NCBI RefSeq assembly: GCF_900108095.1
Contig: NZ_FNWL01000002.1
Span: 168,748-232,747, forward strand
Direction of reading: 5' to 3'
DNA: 64,000 bases
DNA from: Natronorubrum sediminis
Lineage (GTDB): Archaea > Halobacteriota > Halobacteria > Halobacteriales > Natrialbaceae
The notes under the pieces were generated by a model that was given only the letters and a program-made list of their open reading frames with translations, was not told where the DNA came from and searched no databases. The translations under genes were made by a program, and so were the position numbers. Shown here one piece after another: positions 16,950 through 25,647 of the stretch (position 1 is its first letter; each line of letters begins with the position of its first letter).

Positions 16950-19900
16950 ATGAGTGAATCGGAACTTTCAGCTGCAGAACTAACGCTCCCGATCAAGCGA
17001 ACCGAAGGCGACACGCTCGAGGAGCGAATGACCGACAACGCCTACCAGAACATCCTCCCCGCACGTTACCTGCGTAAGGATGCAGACGGCGAACTCGTCG
17101 AGACGCAGGAAGATCTCTTCAAGCGTGTCGGGAAGAACATCGCACTTGCTGAGGTCGTCTACGAGGCCGAAAAACGAGACAGCGAAATTATCGTCACGCC
17201 GGATCAGCTCAAACCGGACCACCCGCGTCGCGACGAACTCGCCGAGGAGGTCTTTGGAGAGGGCATTTCGGCGGACGAGTACGCCGAAACCGCACTGACC
17301 GAGCGCAACGTCAACAAATTCGCCTACGAGACGGTCGTTCCGGAGCTCCCATCGGATATCCGCGAGCACGTCGAGGACGTCGCCGAGACGTTTACCGAAG
17401 GCATGGAAACGCTGTCGTTCATGCCGAACTCGCCGACGCTGATGAACGCCGGTGACGAACTCCAACAGCTTTCTGCGTGTTTCGTCATGAGCCCCGACGA
17501 CGACCTCTCGGACATCCACGAGACCGCGAAGAAGGCCGCGGAGGTCTTCCAGTCCGGCGGCGGTGTCGGATACGGGTTCTGGCAACTGCGACCGTACGGC
17601 GATTCAGTGGGTTCGACGGGCGGTATCGCCTCGGGTCCAATCACGTTTATGCGCACGTACGACCAGCTCTGTGAGACCATCGCTCAGGGAGGCACCCGCC
17701 GCGGTGCCCAGATGGGGATCATGCGCGTCTCACACCCCGACGTCATCGAATTCATCCACGCCAAGAACAAGGACGTCTCGCTGGCTCACACGCTGCGACT
17801 CAACGATCCCGACGACTACACCTACACCACGTTCTCCGAAGCACTCGAGGAAGCTCGCGACCTGATCGACGAGGACGGTCGCGTTCCGAAACACCTCCGC
17901 AACGCCGTCGAAGGCCATCTCTCTAACTTCAACATCTCCGTCGGCGTCACGGACGCGTTCATGGAAGCCGTCCAGAACGGCGAGGAGTTCACCTTCACGA
18001 ATCCGCGTACGGAAGAACCCCACATCGCGACCGAAGAGACGAAGGAGATGTACGGCCGCTACGACCTCGCCGAACACGTCGAGGTCGGCGAACCGTTGTC
18101 GATTCCCGCCGAACTCATCTTCGAGCGCATCGTCGAAGGCGCACACGAAAACGGCGAACCCGGCGTCATCTACCTCGAGCGAGTGAACAAACAACACTCC
18201 TTCGACGTCGAGGAAGAGCCAGATCACCGTATTCTGGCGACGAATCCGTGTGGCGAGCAGCCACTCGAGGAACACGAGGCCTGCAACCTCGGCCACATCA
18301 ACCTCTCGACGCTCGCGGCGACGAACGCCCCGGACTGGCGCGTCTGGTCCGAAGAGCACGCGGACGAGTACGACACCCAGGCCGAAGCGGTCGACGCCTT
18401 CCTCGAGGAAGCGATCGACGTCTCGGCGTTCAACGAGCGCATCAAGTACGGCACGCGATTCCTCGAGAACGTCGTCACGATGTCCGACTTCCCGGTCGAG
18501 GAGATCGAGGAGAAGGTACGGGACATGCGAAAGATCGGTCTCGGCGTCATGGGTCTCGCTCAGCTGTACATTCAGCTTGGCATCAAGTACGGCAGCGAAG
18601 AGGGCAACGAGGTCGCCCGCCAGCTGATGACCCACATCAACCACGGCGCGAAGGCGACGAGTCACCAACTCGCGATCGAACGCGGTTCTTTCGCCGACTG
18701 GAACGACTCCAAGTACGCCGACCCGACCGCGTATCGCGAGTGGTTCGAACACCAGACCGGCGAGAGTGCAGACGACTGGGACGGCGGCTTCCCGATTCGC
18801 AACCACAACGTGACCACCATCGCGCCGACGGGAACCACCTCGATGGTCGGCAACACCACGGGTGGCTGCGAACCGATTTACAACGTCGCCTACTACAAGA
18901 ACGTCACCGACGACGTGCAAGGCGACGAGATGTTAGTCGAGTTCGACGATTACTTCCTGCGCACCCTTGAGGCGAACGACATCGACGTCGACGCCGTCAA
19001 GGAAGAAGCCCAAGAGCAGATGGCGACGAACCAGTTCGACGGTGTCGAAGGGCTCTCCACCGTCCCCGACGCCATCGGTGAACTGTTCGTCATCACGAGT
19101 GACCTCTCGGCGAAACAACACGCCGCCGTCCAGTGTGCCTCACAGAATGGCGTCGACTCCGCCATCTCGAAGACGGTCAACGCACCGAACGACTCCACGC
19201 TCGAGGACGCAAAAGAGGTCTTCGAGTGGGTCTACGAGAACGGTGGCAAGGGCGTCACCTACTACCGCGACGGCACCCGCTCGAAACAGGTGCTCACTAC
19301 GCGCGCGGACAACGCCGACTTCGCCGACGAGACCGAAGCGGCCGAGACGCTCGTCGACCAGATCGGCGAAATTTTCGGCGGCCTCGAGGCCTTCCTCGAG
19401 AGCGAAGACGTCCAAGCGGTGCTCGAGGAGGACATCGACGAACTCCTCGGCGACAGCCAGGAGTCCGTGCAGGTCGATTTCACCGAGAAACGCGAGCGAC
19501 CAGACGCGCTCCAGGGCGTCAGCCAGCGCATCGACACCGGTTACGGCAAGGTCTACGTGACGATCAACGAAGATCCCGAGACCGGCCAGCCGTTCGAACT
19601 GTTCGCGAACATCGGCCACTCGGGTGGGTTCACGAACTCCTTCACCGAGGCGCTCGCGAAGGTCATCTCGACCTCGCTGCGCTCGGGAGTCGACCCCGAG
19701 GAGATCGTCGACGAACTCTGTGGGACTCGCAGTCCAAAGGTTGCCTGGGACAAAGGCGAACAGATTCAGTCGATCCCGGACGCCATCGGCACCGCGATGC
19801 GACGCTACCTCGAGAACGAGATCGACAAGCCGTATCCGACTCAGCAGACGCTCGAGGATGCGGCCGACGCCGGTACTGAAGCCGAATTCGACGGCCCACA

Positions 19901-20069
19901 GACCGACGGCGGCGCTGCCGCCGCGAAGGGTGGATCCGACGCGGACGACGCCACCCAGGACCTCATCGACGCCGGTGAATCGCCGGAGTGTCCCTCCTGT
20001 GGGGCGCTCTCGCTGTACTTCTCCGAAGGCTGCAAGACCTGCGAGTCTTGTGGCTGGAGCGAGTGTTGA
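16950..20069 (+). CDS. nrdJ: Adenosylcobalamin-dependent (class II) ribonucleoside-diphosphate reductase
   Basis: 1039 residues from ATG 16950 (MSESELSAAELTLPIKRTEG). The enzyme reduces ribonucleotides to deoxyribonucleotides using B12 in place of a metal-radical subunit. Visible motifs are SACFVMSPDDDLSDI with an active-site Cys, the N-x-C-G-E motif in ATNPCGEQPLEEHEACNLGH, IAPTGTTSMVGNTTGG, and KGVTYYRDGTRSKQVL near residue 770. The C-terminal tail has a zinc-ribbon-like CPSCG...CKTCESCGWSEC, typical of long NrdJ proteins. Length is normal and I see no intein. No class I subunit lies nearby. Confidence 0.96.
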   Translation: MSESELSAAELTLPIKRTEGDTLEERMTDNAYQNILPARYLRKDADGELVETQEDLFKRVGKNIALAEVVYEAEKRDSEIIVTPDQLKPDHPRRDELAEEVFGEGISADEYAETALTERNVNKFAYETVVPELPSDIREHVEDVAETFTEGMETLSFMPNSPTLMNAGDELQQLSACFVMSPDDDLSDIHETAKKAAEVFQSGGGVGYGFWQLRPYGDSVGSTGGIASGPITFMRTYDQLCETIAQGGTRRGAQMGIMRVSHPDVIEFIHAKNKDVSLAHTLRLNDPDDYTYTTFSEALEEARDLIDEDGRVPKHLRNAVEGHLSNFNISVGVTDAFMEAVQNGEEFTFTNPRTEEPHIATEETKEMYGRYDLAEHVEVGEPLSIPAELIFERIVEGAHENGEPGVIYLERVNKQHSFDVEEEPDHRILATNPCGEQPLEEHEACNLGHINLSTLAATNAPDWRVWSEEHADEYDTQAEAVDAFLEEAIDVSAFNERIKYGTRFLENVVTMSDFPVEEIEEKVRDMRKIGLGVMGLAQLYIQLGIKYGSEEGNEVARQLMTHINHGAKATSHQLAIERGSFADWNDSKYADPTAYREWFEHQTGESADDWDGGFPIRNHNVTTIAPTGTTSMVGNTTGGCEPIYNVAYYKNVTDDVQGDEMLVEFDDYFLRTLEANDIDVDAVKEEAQEQMATNQFDGVEGLSTVPDAIGELFVITSDLSAKQHAAVQCASQNGVDSAISKTVNAPNDSTLEDAKEVFEWVYENGGKGVTYYRDGTRSKQVLTTRADNADFADETEAAETLVDQIGEIFGGLEAFLESEDVQAVLEEDIDELLGDSQESVQVDFTEKRERPDALQGVSQRIDTGYGKVYVTINEDPETGQPFELFANIGHSGGFTNSFTEALAKVISTSLRSGVDPEEIVDELCGTRSPKVAWDKGEQIQSIPDAIGTAMRRYLENEIDKPYPTQQTLEDAADAGTEAEFDGPQTDGGAAAAKGGSDADDATQDLIDAGESPECPSCGALSLYFSEGCKTCESCGWSEC

Positions 20070-20180
20070 GGAGCAATAGCAGCGGTTATTGACAATATCG
20101 GTTATTTTTGATTTCGACGGAGAACCTGACTCCTGTGTGTAACCACCAGAACTTAGCCGCGACACTCCAATCGAAGTAAC

Positions 20181-20354
20181 ATGGTTGCTGGCGAAGAGGG
20201 AAACGAACCGAGAGCGGACAAGCCAGCGGTGGGGAGTAACTCGAGCGGTGGGCCGAGATGTCCTCGCTGTGAGAGCGAACTGTTCAAGCGCCACTGCAAG
20301 TACGTCTGTCCCCAACACGGCGTCGTGTTCGACTGTGCTGATACGTTCTGGTAG
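20181..20354 (+). CDS. Small CPxC zinc-finger protein (57 residues)
   Basis: ATG 20181 to TAG 20354. After a polar ~25-residue N-terminus the core is PRCPRCESELFKRHCKYVCP followed by QHGVVFDCADTFW. Two Cys pairs (CPRC and CKYVC) plus His fit a single zinc site. This conserved CPxCG-type mini-protein class is frequent in haloarchaea; several members affect growth or biofilm phenotypes, but the target of this one is unknown. It sits 110 bp after nrdJ on the same strand. Confidence 0.85.
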   Translation: MVAGEEGNEPRADKPAVGSNSSGGPRCPRCESELFKRHCKYVCPQHGVVFDCADTFW

Positions 20355-20439
20355 TGAGATAGCGATCCGATCGTTCAGAAATGAGCTGATTAGATTGACC
20401 GCTTGCGATCAACAGAAAACCGACGTTAGATAGGTGTAA

Positions 20440-20643
20440 CTAGTTTGAGGTCGTCGCGAGTTCACGTCGCTGAGAGAAATAGTACGCAGCGACGAGAAAT
20501 CCAGCAGCGGGTGTCACTACACCAAATTCCCACAGCATTGGCCGTTCGACTCCCAATTGCTTTGCATCAATGTGAACGAGAATGGCTAGGAGTGCCTGAG
20601 TAATTGCTGTCACGATGAACGCTAAGATAACCACATCATACAT
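20440..20643 (-). CDS. Small two-TM membrane protein
   Basis: 67 residues from ATG 20643. The first hydrophobic helix (VVILAFIVTAITQALLAILV) is followed by HIDAKQLGVERPMLWEFG, a second helix (VVTPAAGFLVAAYYF) and a short polar tail. It resembles small haloarchaeal membrane proteins with an xDA-Gly-Pro-W linker. No function can be assigned. An AT-rich upstream region contains candidate TATA sequences. Confidence 0.7.
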   Translation of the reverse strand: MYDVVILAFIVTAITQALLAILVHIDAKQLGVERPMLWEFGVVTPAAGFLVAAYYFSQRRELATTSN

Positions 20644-20968
20644 ATACAGGTGTATTTCATGACTGTATTAAGATATTTACAATTTCCCCCACTCGCCATA
20701 GAACAAATCGAGTTCTGTTCATAGACGGCTGGGTTTCGTTTCACCAGAATACTTCCAATTCTGTCCAGAACATTGTTTGAACTTCTTTTGGTCTAAGCCG
20801 CTGTACTCTCGAATAGAATAGTGACAGGAGTGAATGTCGTCTCAAATGAATGGGAAATATCGACCCGTACAAGGAACCGAGAACGTCTTCACGGTATTCT
20901 GTGATTTGCTGATTGACGACGGGTCGATATGACACTAGCCGCGTTGAGGACGGTCTGAACCCACTATG
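20644..20968. other. Intergenic region with a 12-bp inverted repeat
   Basis: 325 bp without a convincing gene. atatcgacccgt (20857-20868) and acgggtcgatat (20919-20930) are exact reverse complements 50 bp apart. The part before 20720 is AT-rich and holds the promoter of the gene at 20643. Confidence 0.5.
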
Positions 20969-21775
20969 CTACCGATCTGTCGGCTTCCCGTCAGGTCGAG
21001 TCCGAAGTCGTCTCTGGACGAACCGATAGATCGGCCCGGCGAGGAGTACCATTGCAGCGAGAATACACGCGACGGTGAGCGTGAGACTGAGTTCTCCGAG
21101 GCCGGCAGTCGTGATCGTCGCCGCAGACGATCCGACGACGACCGCAGCGATCGTCCACGGGAGTTCACCAGCAATCGTCCCCAGGATGAACTGGTGGTAT
21201 TTGACCCCGCTCACCGCTGCAGCACACGTCGAGATGTCGGACGGTATCGGGACGAGTCGCGACGCCACGACACCCCGAATTGGTCCCGCCGTGTCGTAAT
21301 ATCGAGAGACGACCGACCTCGAGCGAACCAGCACACGGTCGCGGAATTCAGAGAAGACCGTCGCAATCGGACCGCTCGGAACGGTCGTTCCTGTGTCGTC
21401 GCTCGAGTGGTCGGTCGACGGTCGGTCGGGTGTCGAACCGCCGGCTGACGGATCGCTTTCAGTGCCAGCCACCCAGCGTGCACCGAAGAACACCGGCGTC
21501 ACCGTAATCGCCACACCGACCAGTGCGACTGGAACCCCGACCGAGATGCCGTACCCGTAGCCAACGACGATTGCGAGGGGTGTCGTCGGCAAGACGAACA
21601 GCGGTCGGACGAGGTAGAGTCCGAGCACGAGGAGGCCGAACACCACGGGTTCGGTTGACACCGAATCAGCAGACTCGAGCATCGATGTCGGTGAAGCGAG
21701 CACTCCTGCGGTAACGATCGCGATGATGCTGATCGCACCGACGAGCGCGCGAGCGGCCACCGACGACCCGGTCAT
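20969..21775 (-). CDS. TVP38/TMEM64-family (VTT domain) membrane protein
   Basis: 268 residues from ATG 21775. The VTT-type core is recognisable: YLVRPLFVLPTTPLAIVVGY near residue 60, then a reentrant-like GVPVALVGVAITVTPVFFGA, a polar ~45-residue Ser/Thr/Asp insert, RLVPIPSDISTCAAAVSGVK and LGTIAGELPWTIAAVVVGSS. The family (DedA/TVP38/VMP1) is linked to lipid scrambling or flippase activity in other organisms; applying that here is inference. The polar insert between the halves is longer than usual. Confidence 0.8.
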   Translation of the reverse strand: MTGSSVAARALVGAISIIAIVTAGVLASPTSMLESADSVSTEPVVFGLLVLGLYLVRPLFVLPTTPLAIVVGYGYGISVGVPVALVGVAITVTPVFFGARWVAGTESDPSAGGSTPDRPSTDHSSDDTGTTVPSGPIATVFSEFRDRVLVRSRSVVSRYYDTAGPIRGVVASRLVPIPSDISTCAAAVSGVKYHQFILGTIAGELPWTIAAVVVGSSAATITTAGLGELSLTLTVACILAAMVLLAGPIYRFVQRRLRTRPDGKPTDR

Positions 21776-21912
21776 CGATCGACGTTGTCAGTCGAGTATT
21801 GAATCCTTTGTGACTCGTCTTATCTTCCGACGAATCGATCACCAACGTGGGCCACGAGCGACGACACAACGTTTATTCGCGCGGGCACGACATCACAGAC
21901 CGATTGCCACCG

Positions 21913-22311
21913 ATGGATCGAGACGAACGCGACCCCGTCGCTTCCGTCGACGCCGAGGACGACCGCGTGTCACTCGGATTAGCGCTGCTCCAGCGACTCG
22001 AGCACGAGTCACTCGAGTTGCCCAACGTGATCGACCGGATCGAGACGGTGACGACCGATCCTGCCGTCACGCGAACCATCCTCGACGAAGCGGAACTCCG
22101 GGGGATCATCGAGCGCGAAGACGGGATCATCCGCCCGAAGAGCCGCCAGTACGTCCGATACGAACAGGACGTCATTACGAAGGAAGGGGATTTCTCGTGC
22201 AAACGGTGTGGCACCGGCGTGACGACGGGCTATTTCATCTCACTCGACGCGGGGGAGATTGGGCCGTTTGGCTCTTCGTGCATTCGAAAAGTGACGGGAC
22301 GAGACGGTTGA
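21913..22311 (+). CDS. Hypothetical protein: winged-helix-like N-terminus plus CxxC motif
   Basis: 132 residues from ATG 21913; an in-frame TTG at 21904 lies 27-30 bp after a clear TTTATT (21872-21877) and could be the true leaderless start. Residues ~15-75 are helical (LGLALLQRLEHESLELPNVI, ITRTILDEAELRG-type) followed by REDGIIRPKS, consistent with a winged helix. The C-terminal third has one CKRC pair and a final Cys (GSSCIRKV) in a zinc-ribbon-like arrangement. It looks like a widespread haloarchaeal family; function unknown, possibly DNA binding. Confidence 0.75.
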   Translation: MDRDERDPVASVDAEDDRVSLGLALLQRLEHESLELPNVIDRIETVTTDPAVTRTILDEAELRGIIEREDGIIRPKSRQYVRYEQDVITKEGDFSCKRCGTGVTTGYFISLDAGEIGPFGSSCIRKVTGRDG

Positions 22312-22387
22312 TCCGCTCCTGAGGAGACGGTCGACTGGATCGCACTGCAGGGTCACTTGCATCACGCTAAAAACCGCAATATCACGG

Positions 22388-23746
22388 TTATCGGCTCGCA
22401 CGAAGTTCGGAAATGAGCTGTTCGATCGTCTGCTGTTGGCGCTCGAGAAGCGTGTTCTGTCGATCGACCGCATCCTCGAGTGACTCGACGCGCTCGAGCA
22501 ATTCGGTGGTTGTCGGGTCGTCGGTTCCGGTCTCAGTTTCGGTTCCGGTTTCGGTTTCAGTGCCAGTACCGGTAGCGGTCGTTTCACTCGTGGAATTGGT
22601 GTCGTCCGTGTCCGCAGCGCCGAGGAGCGACGTCGATTCCTCGAGCGGGGCTGTTCGCTGTTCAGTCGCCGCTGATTCGGTGTTCGTCGTGTCGGAGTCG
22701 ACAGCCGTGGCGCGCTCGTCGACGGGCGGCGAGTCACTCGATACGTCGGCCGTCGACTCCGCTTCGTCGGCGTCTGGTCGCTGGCGGTGGCGCGTTGGGT
22801 CTTGCTGTTGGCTCTCCGTTTCGGCCGCGTTCGCTGCTGGTGAATCTGGCTCGGTCGATTGCTGTTGGCGCTGTGTGGACTGGCGAACGTGTTGTGTCTG
22901 CTGGGTGCGTTCTTCCTGAGCGGCCTCCGTACTCGTCTCGTCGGCATCGCTTCGAGATTGGTCGTTCGACTGGTCCAGCTCGTGGGCCCGTGCAGCGGTG
23001 CTCTTGGCCGTCTCGTGTTCGTCCGGTTCGGGTGGATTTGCACCGAGCGGTTCGACGCTCTCGCCGAAGTCGACCGACGAGGACTGTCGGTCCTGCTCGG
23101 CCTCGTCGTCGCCCAGACGCTCGTTGAGTTCCTCGAGCGAGCCGACGTCGTGGTAGGCAAAGAGCGCTCGCTGGAGGCGTTCGCGAAGGTCGTTCGCCTC
23201 CTCGTTGGGTGCTTTGATCCGCTGTGGGCGGCCGCCGACGGTGAGGACGATCTGCGTTGCAACGCTACCGTCTTCGAACGACAGGTTCGTCACGTCGCTA
23301 AAGTGGTACTCTTCGTAGTCGTCGTCCCATACTGCGCCGCCGATGTGCTTGACGAGTCGATCGCTCGTGATGATCAACGTAAGTTCGCTGAACCGATAGG
23401 TCTGTACGACCGTCTCACCGGCGTCGGTGATCCCGTTTCCGTTCAACACACCGGCCAGCACTGGGTGCAAGACCGCCCCAGTTTTTCCCGTTGGGATGGT
23501 GAACTCCTTCGTCCCCTCGAGGGGATACTCGAGGGAGAATTTCGTCTTTCGGCGACCTTCAGCGAGTGTGAGTCGGTCTGCGTCGTGGGAGTACTCGGTC
23601 GTCGATTCGTCGCTCAAGAGGCCTTCGGAGCTATAGACGAGGGTTTTCGAGGGAGTGACGAACAGTTCGTCTTCGCCGCCGAGGGAGACTCGAGCGGCGA
23701 TTTCCTCGCCGTCGAGAGTAGATTGGACGATGCCGGGAACGCTCAT
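22388..23746 (-). CDS. Haloarchaeal protein with PH-like N-terminal domain and coiled-coil tail
   Basis: 452 residues from ATG 23746. Residues 1-215 form a beta-rich unit (MSVPGIVQSTLDGEEIAARV, LFVTPSKTLVYSSEGLL, FSLEYPLEGTKEFTIP, LIITSDRLVKHIGG) that reads like two PH/bPH2-like domains. Residues 216-410 are a Ser/Thr/Gln/Glu/Asp-rich disordered region with a GTGTETETGTETETGT run. The last ~40 residues form a coiled coil (LLERVESLEDAVDRQNTLLE). I recognise the N-terminal domain as a haloarchaeal family but do not know its function. The coiled coil suggests oligomers. Confidence 0.8.
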   Translation of the reverse strand: MSVPGIVQSTLDGEEIAARVSLGGEDELFVTPSKTLVYSSEGLLSDESTTEYSHDADRLTLAEGRRKTKFSLEYPLEGTKEFTIPTGKTGAVLHPVLAGVLNGNGITDAGETVVQTYRFSELTLIITSDRLVKHIGGAVWDDDYEEYHFSDVTNLSFEDGSVATQIVLTVGGRPQRIKAPNEEANDLRERLQRALFAYHDVGSLEELNERLGDDEAEQDRQSSSVDFGESVEPLGANPPEPDEHETAKSTAARAHELDQSNDQSRSDADETSTEAAQEERTQQTQHVRQSTQRQQQSTEPDSPAANAAETESQQQDPTRHRQRPDADEAESTADVSSDSPPVDERATAVDSDTTNTESAATEQRTAPLEESTSLLGAADTDDTNSTSETTATGTGTETETGTETETGTDDPTTTELLERVESLEDAVDRQNTLLERQQQTIEQLISELRASR

Positions 23747-23849
23747 GCGCGGGTAGTTAGAAAGGCCGTGTGATAAATCCGTGGGTCAACGTTGCACGCT
23801 CAGGTCGAATAAGAAGGTTAAAGAAACACACCGCACTACCGATTAGTGA

Positions 23850-24002
23850 GCCCGGGTGGCTTAGCTGGACATAGCGCCGCACTCATAGGGTTCAGAGATT
23901 CGGTGCGGTTTCGCCTTGGAAGCCTCCGTGTCCCACCAGAGGACTGCCGAGCCTCGAACCTGGGACATGCGGAGATCGAGGGTTCGGAGCCCTCCCCGGG
24001 CA
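23850..24002 (+). tRNA. Elongator tRNA-Met (anticodon CAT) with intron
   Basis: Acceptor GCCCGGG (23850-23856) pairs with CCCGGGC (23995-24001), followed by discriminator A. The anticodon stem CCGCA/TGCGG encloses C-T-CAT-A and is interrupted after position 37. The T-arm carries GGGTTCGGAGCCC. Elongator tRNA-Met is one of the haloarchaeal tRNAs known to carry introns. CAU alone could also be tRNA-Ile2, but the intron and sequence favour Met. Confidence 0.9.
23888..23966 (+). other. tRNA-Met intron (about 79 nt)
   Basis: Insertion after canonical position 37/38; removing it restores a 7-nt anticodon loop and a 74-nt tRNA. Exact splice points assume the usual bulge-helix-bulge position. Confidence 0.75.
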
Positions 24003-24375
24003 CTGGCTTTCTACACGATGTCACGAACGAGTGAGTAACGAGTCTGAAAGTCAGTGCCAGAACGAGGCGACGAACCCGTCGGTCCTCGATCGTTCTCTAC
24101 ACTCACACTCGAGGGCACGCAAGTGCTTTGCTCTCTCGTCGGTTCGGAGCCCTCCCCAGACGCGCTCAAAAGGACTCGACGCCCGTTCACGATTCAATCG
24201 GTTACGAGTATTTTCGAAAGGGGAGGCAGCGTTGGCTCTGTTGAAACCCGCTCCTCCACACGAGTAGCCTCGCTCGCACGACGGCTCACGGCTCGCGGGT
24301 GTCCCTGGCGGCGTTGATACTCGGCGGGGAACTGCCCCACACTCGTGAAGGTGGTCACGGTACTCGAGCACCCAG
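24003..24375. other. Spacer after tRNA-Met with duplicated T-arm
   Basis: 373 bp with no gene I can support. A hairpin-forming pair follows the tRNA (cactggctttc near 24001, gaaagtcagtg near 24045). A 17-bp exact copy of the tRNA T-arm region lies at 24141-24157. The open frames here have no recognisable features. Confidence 0.5.
24141..24157 (+). repeat. 17-bp duplication of tRNA-Met 3' region
   Basis: ggttcggagccctcccc here is identical to 23981-23997 inside tRNA-Met, 160 bp upstream. It may mark a former attachment site. Confidence 0.65.
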
Positions 24376-25647
24376 TTAGGGACGCCGGGATGTCGACGAT
24401 GCACACTCGACGGACTCGACGACGTGCTCTGTTCTGGGTCGAGTGAATGCCGTGGCCCCTCCGTTAGACAGGCGGGTCCCCTGCTCGTGAACGAGTTTCC
24501 AGTCGGTGAGAAACTTACAGTATACGTCGTCGTTTTCGATTTGCAGGAAGGTCTCGTCGTTATCGGATAATCCCGGTCCGCTCAGATTCTGGGATCCCGT
24601 GAAGACGAGTTTTCTCCGTTCGGTCTTTCCCCTCCCGATGTCGAAATCCGCGTCGATCAGCATGTTCTTCGAATGGACGTTGGGTGGAATTTCGGACCCC
24701 GTTCCGTCCGACAGGGAGATATCCGGATATTCGAGTACCGCTGCGCCTGCGGCTCGCAGGTTCGGGCCGACGGTACTCTCCGATTCGTTGAGGATTACCT
24801 CGACACGACACTCCTGTTCGATGAGTTCGGCGAGACGGTCGACGACCGTGAGACGATTCGTGTTCCAGATCGAGTTCATGAATCGTATCGTCGTATCTGG
24901 GCCCGGGACGACGTTTCTGAGTGCTTCGAGGTGGGTGTCGATGTCTGATCGCGGCGAAAAGTAGACGGTCGCCGAATCGGTTTCTTCAATTCGATTGTAG
25001 TCGAGGTCGGTGTTTCCAGCGGCCAACTCGTTCCAGTAGTGTCGGTAGATGTCGTACAGCGTGTCGTCCTCTCGAAACACCACCGACGTATTGTGACGGT
25101 ACAACTGCTTTCTCGTGAAGTTTGACGTGGACTGCCAGACGACGTTCGACTCCCCCGTCGTCAGTTGCTCTACCAGGAGGAACTTGTTGTGATTATTGTT
25201 GTGCCCAATTGCTCCGTCTTCGGTGATCGACACTCGGCTGTCCAGTTGCTCGCGTAACAACTGAGTCGCATCAGCGCCGACGGAGTTGTCGTCGAGTAGA
25301 AGGTGGATGTCGACGCCGCGGTCTGCAGCAGCGATACATGCCCTTGCCAGCGGAGGACGCGTAAACGTGAACGTGGTGAGATGGACCGCAGTTCCCGGAA
25401 CAGCCTGTATGAGCAAGTCGCGTACCGTCCGCTCGTGTACGTCGTCGGATGCACCGACTGTTGGATAACTAAAGATCGGCTCGATTGGAGCGGATCGATC
25501 GTCCCTCGACGCCTCCAAGTGCTGGTTAGATCCGAGTGTGAGAGAACCCATCGTTCCCACCGAACCGAGCACCGTGAGAACGGATCGTCTGGTCGCGTTC
25601 ACGAGTTCGTATGCTTGGTATTGTCTCCCATTAGTAGGCGTTTGCAA
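24376..25647 (-). CDS. Tat-exported phospholipase D-like phosphodiesterase
   Basis: 423 residues from ATG 25647. A twin-arginine signal (NATRRSVLTVLGSVG) starts at residue ~17, so a GTG at codon 16 could also be the start. Two PLD-type halves follow, each with an HxK motif: NHNKFLLVE (Glu where the HKD motif has Asp) and VHSKNMLID, with downstream GSQNLSGPG and QSTSNFTRK segments typical of the superfamily. PLD family members cleave phosphodiesters in lipids or nucleic acids. Export implies an extracellular substrate, otherwise unknown. Confidence 0.82.
   Translation of the reverse strand: MQTPTNGRQYQAYELVNATRRSVLTVLGSVGTMGSLTLGSNQHLEASRDDRSAPIEPIFSYPTVGASDDVHERTVRDLLIQAVPGTAVHLTTFTFTRPPLARACIAAADRGVDIHLLLDDNSVGADATQLLREQLDSRVSITEDGAIGHNNNHNKFLLVEQLTTGESNVVWQSTSNFTRKQLYRHNTSVVFREDDTLYDIYRHYWNELAAGNTDLDYNRIEETDSATVYFSPRSDIDTHLEALRNVVPGPDTTIRFMNSIWNTNRLTVVDRLAELIEQECRVEVILNESESTVGPNLRAAGAAVLEYPDISLSDGTGSEIPPNVHSKNMLIDADFDIGRGKTERRKLVFTGSQNLSGPGLSDNDETFLQIENDDVYCKFLTDWKLVHEQGTRLSNGGATAFTRPRTEHVVESVECASSTSRRP

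Noticed and set aside
17730-18920. Minus-strand 396-codon frame inside nrdJ
   Set aside because: Codon-bias shadow of nrdJ.
16950-20069. Intein in NrdJ
   Set aside because: Length is normal for the family and no inserted splicing motifs were seen between the conserved blocks.
20741-20935. 64-codon minus frame in the 20.6-21.0 kb spacer
   Set aside because: No plausible promoter, unusual composition, and it contains the inverted repeat; not supported as a gene.
24051-24404. 117-codon minus frame after tRNA-Met
   Set aside because: Basic, Cys/Pro-rich, no promoter, overlaps the tRNA duplicate and the PLD gene end; more likely spacer.
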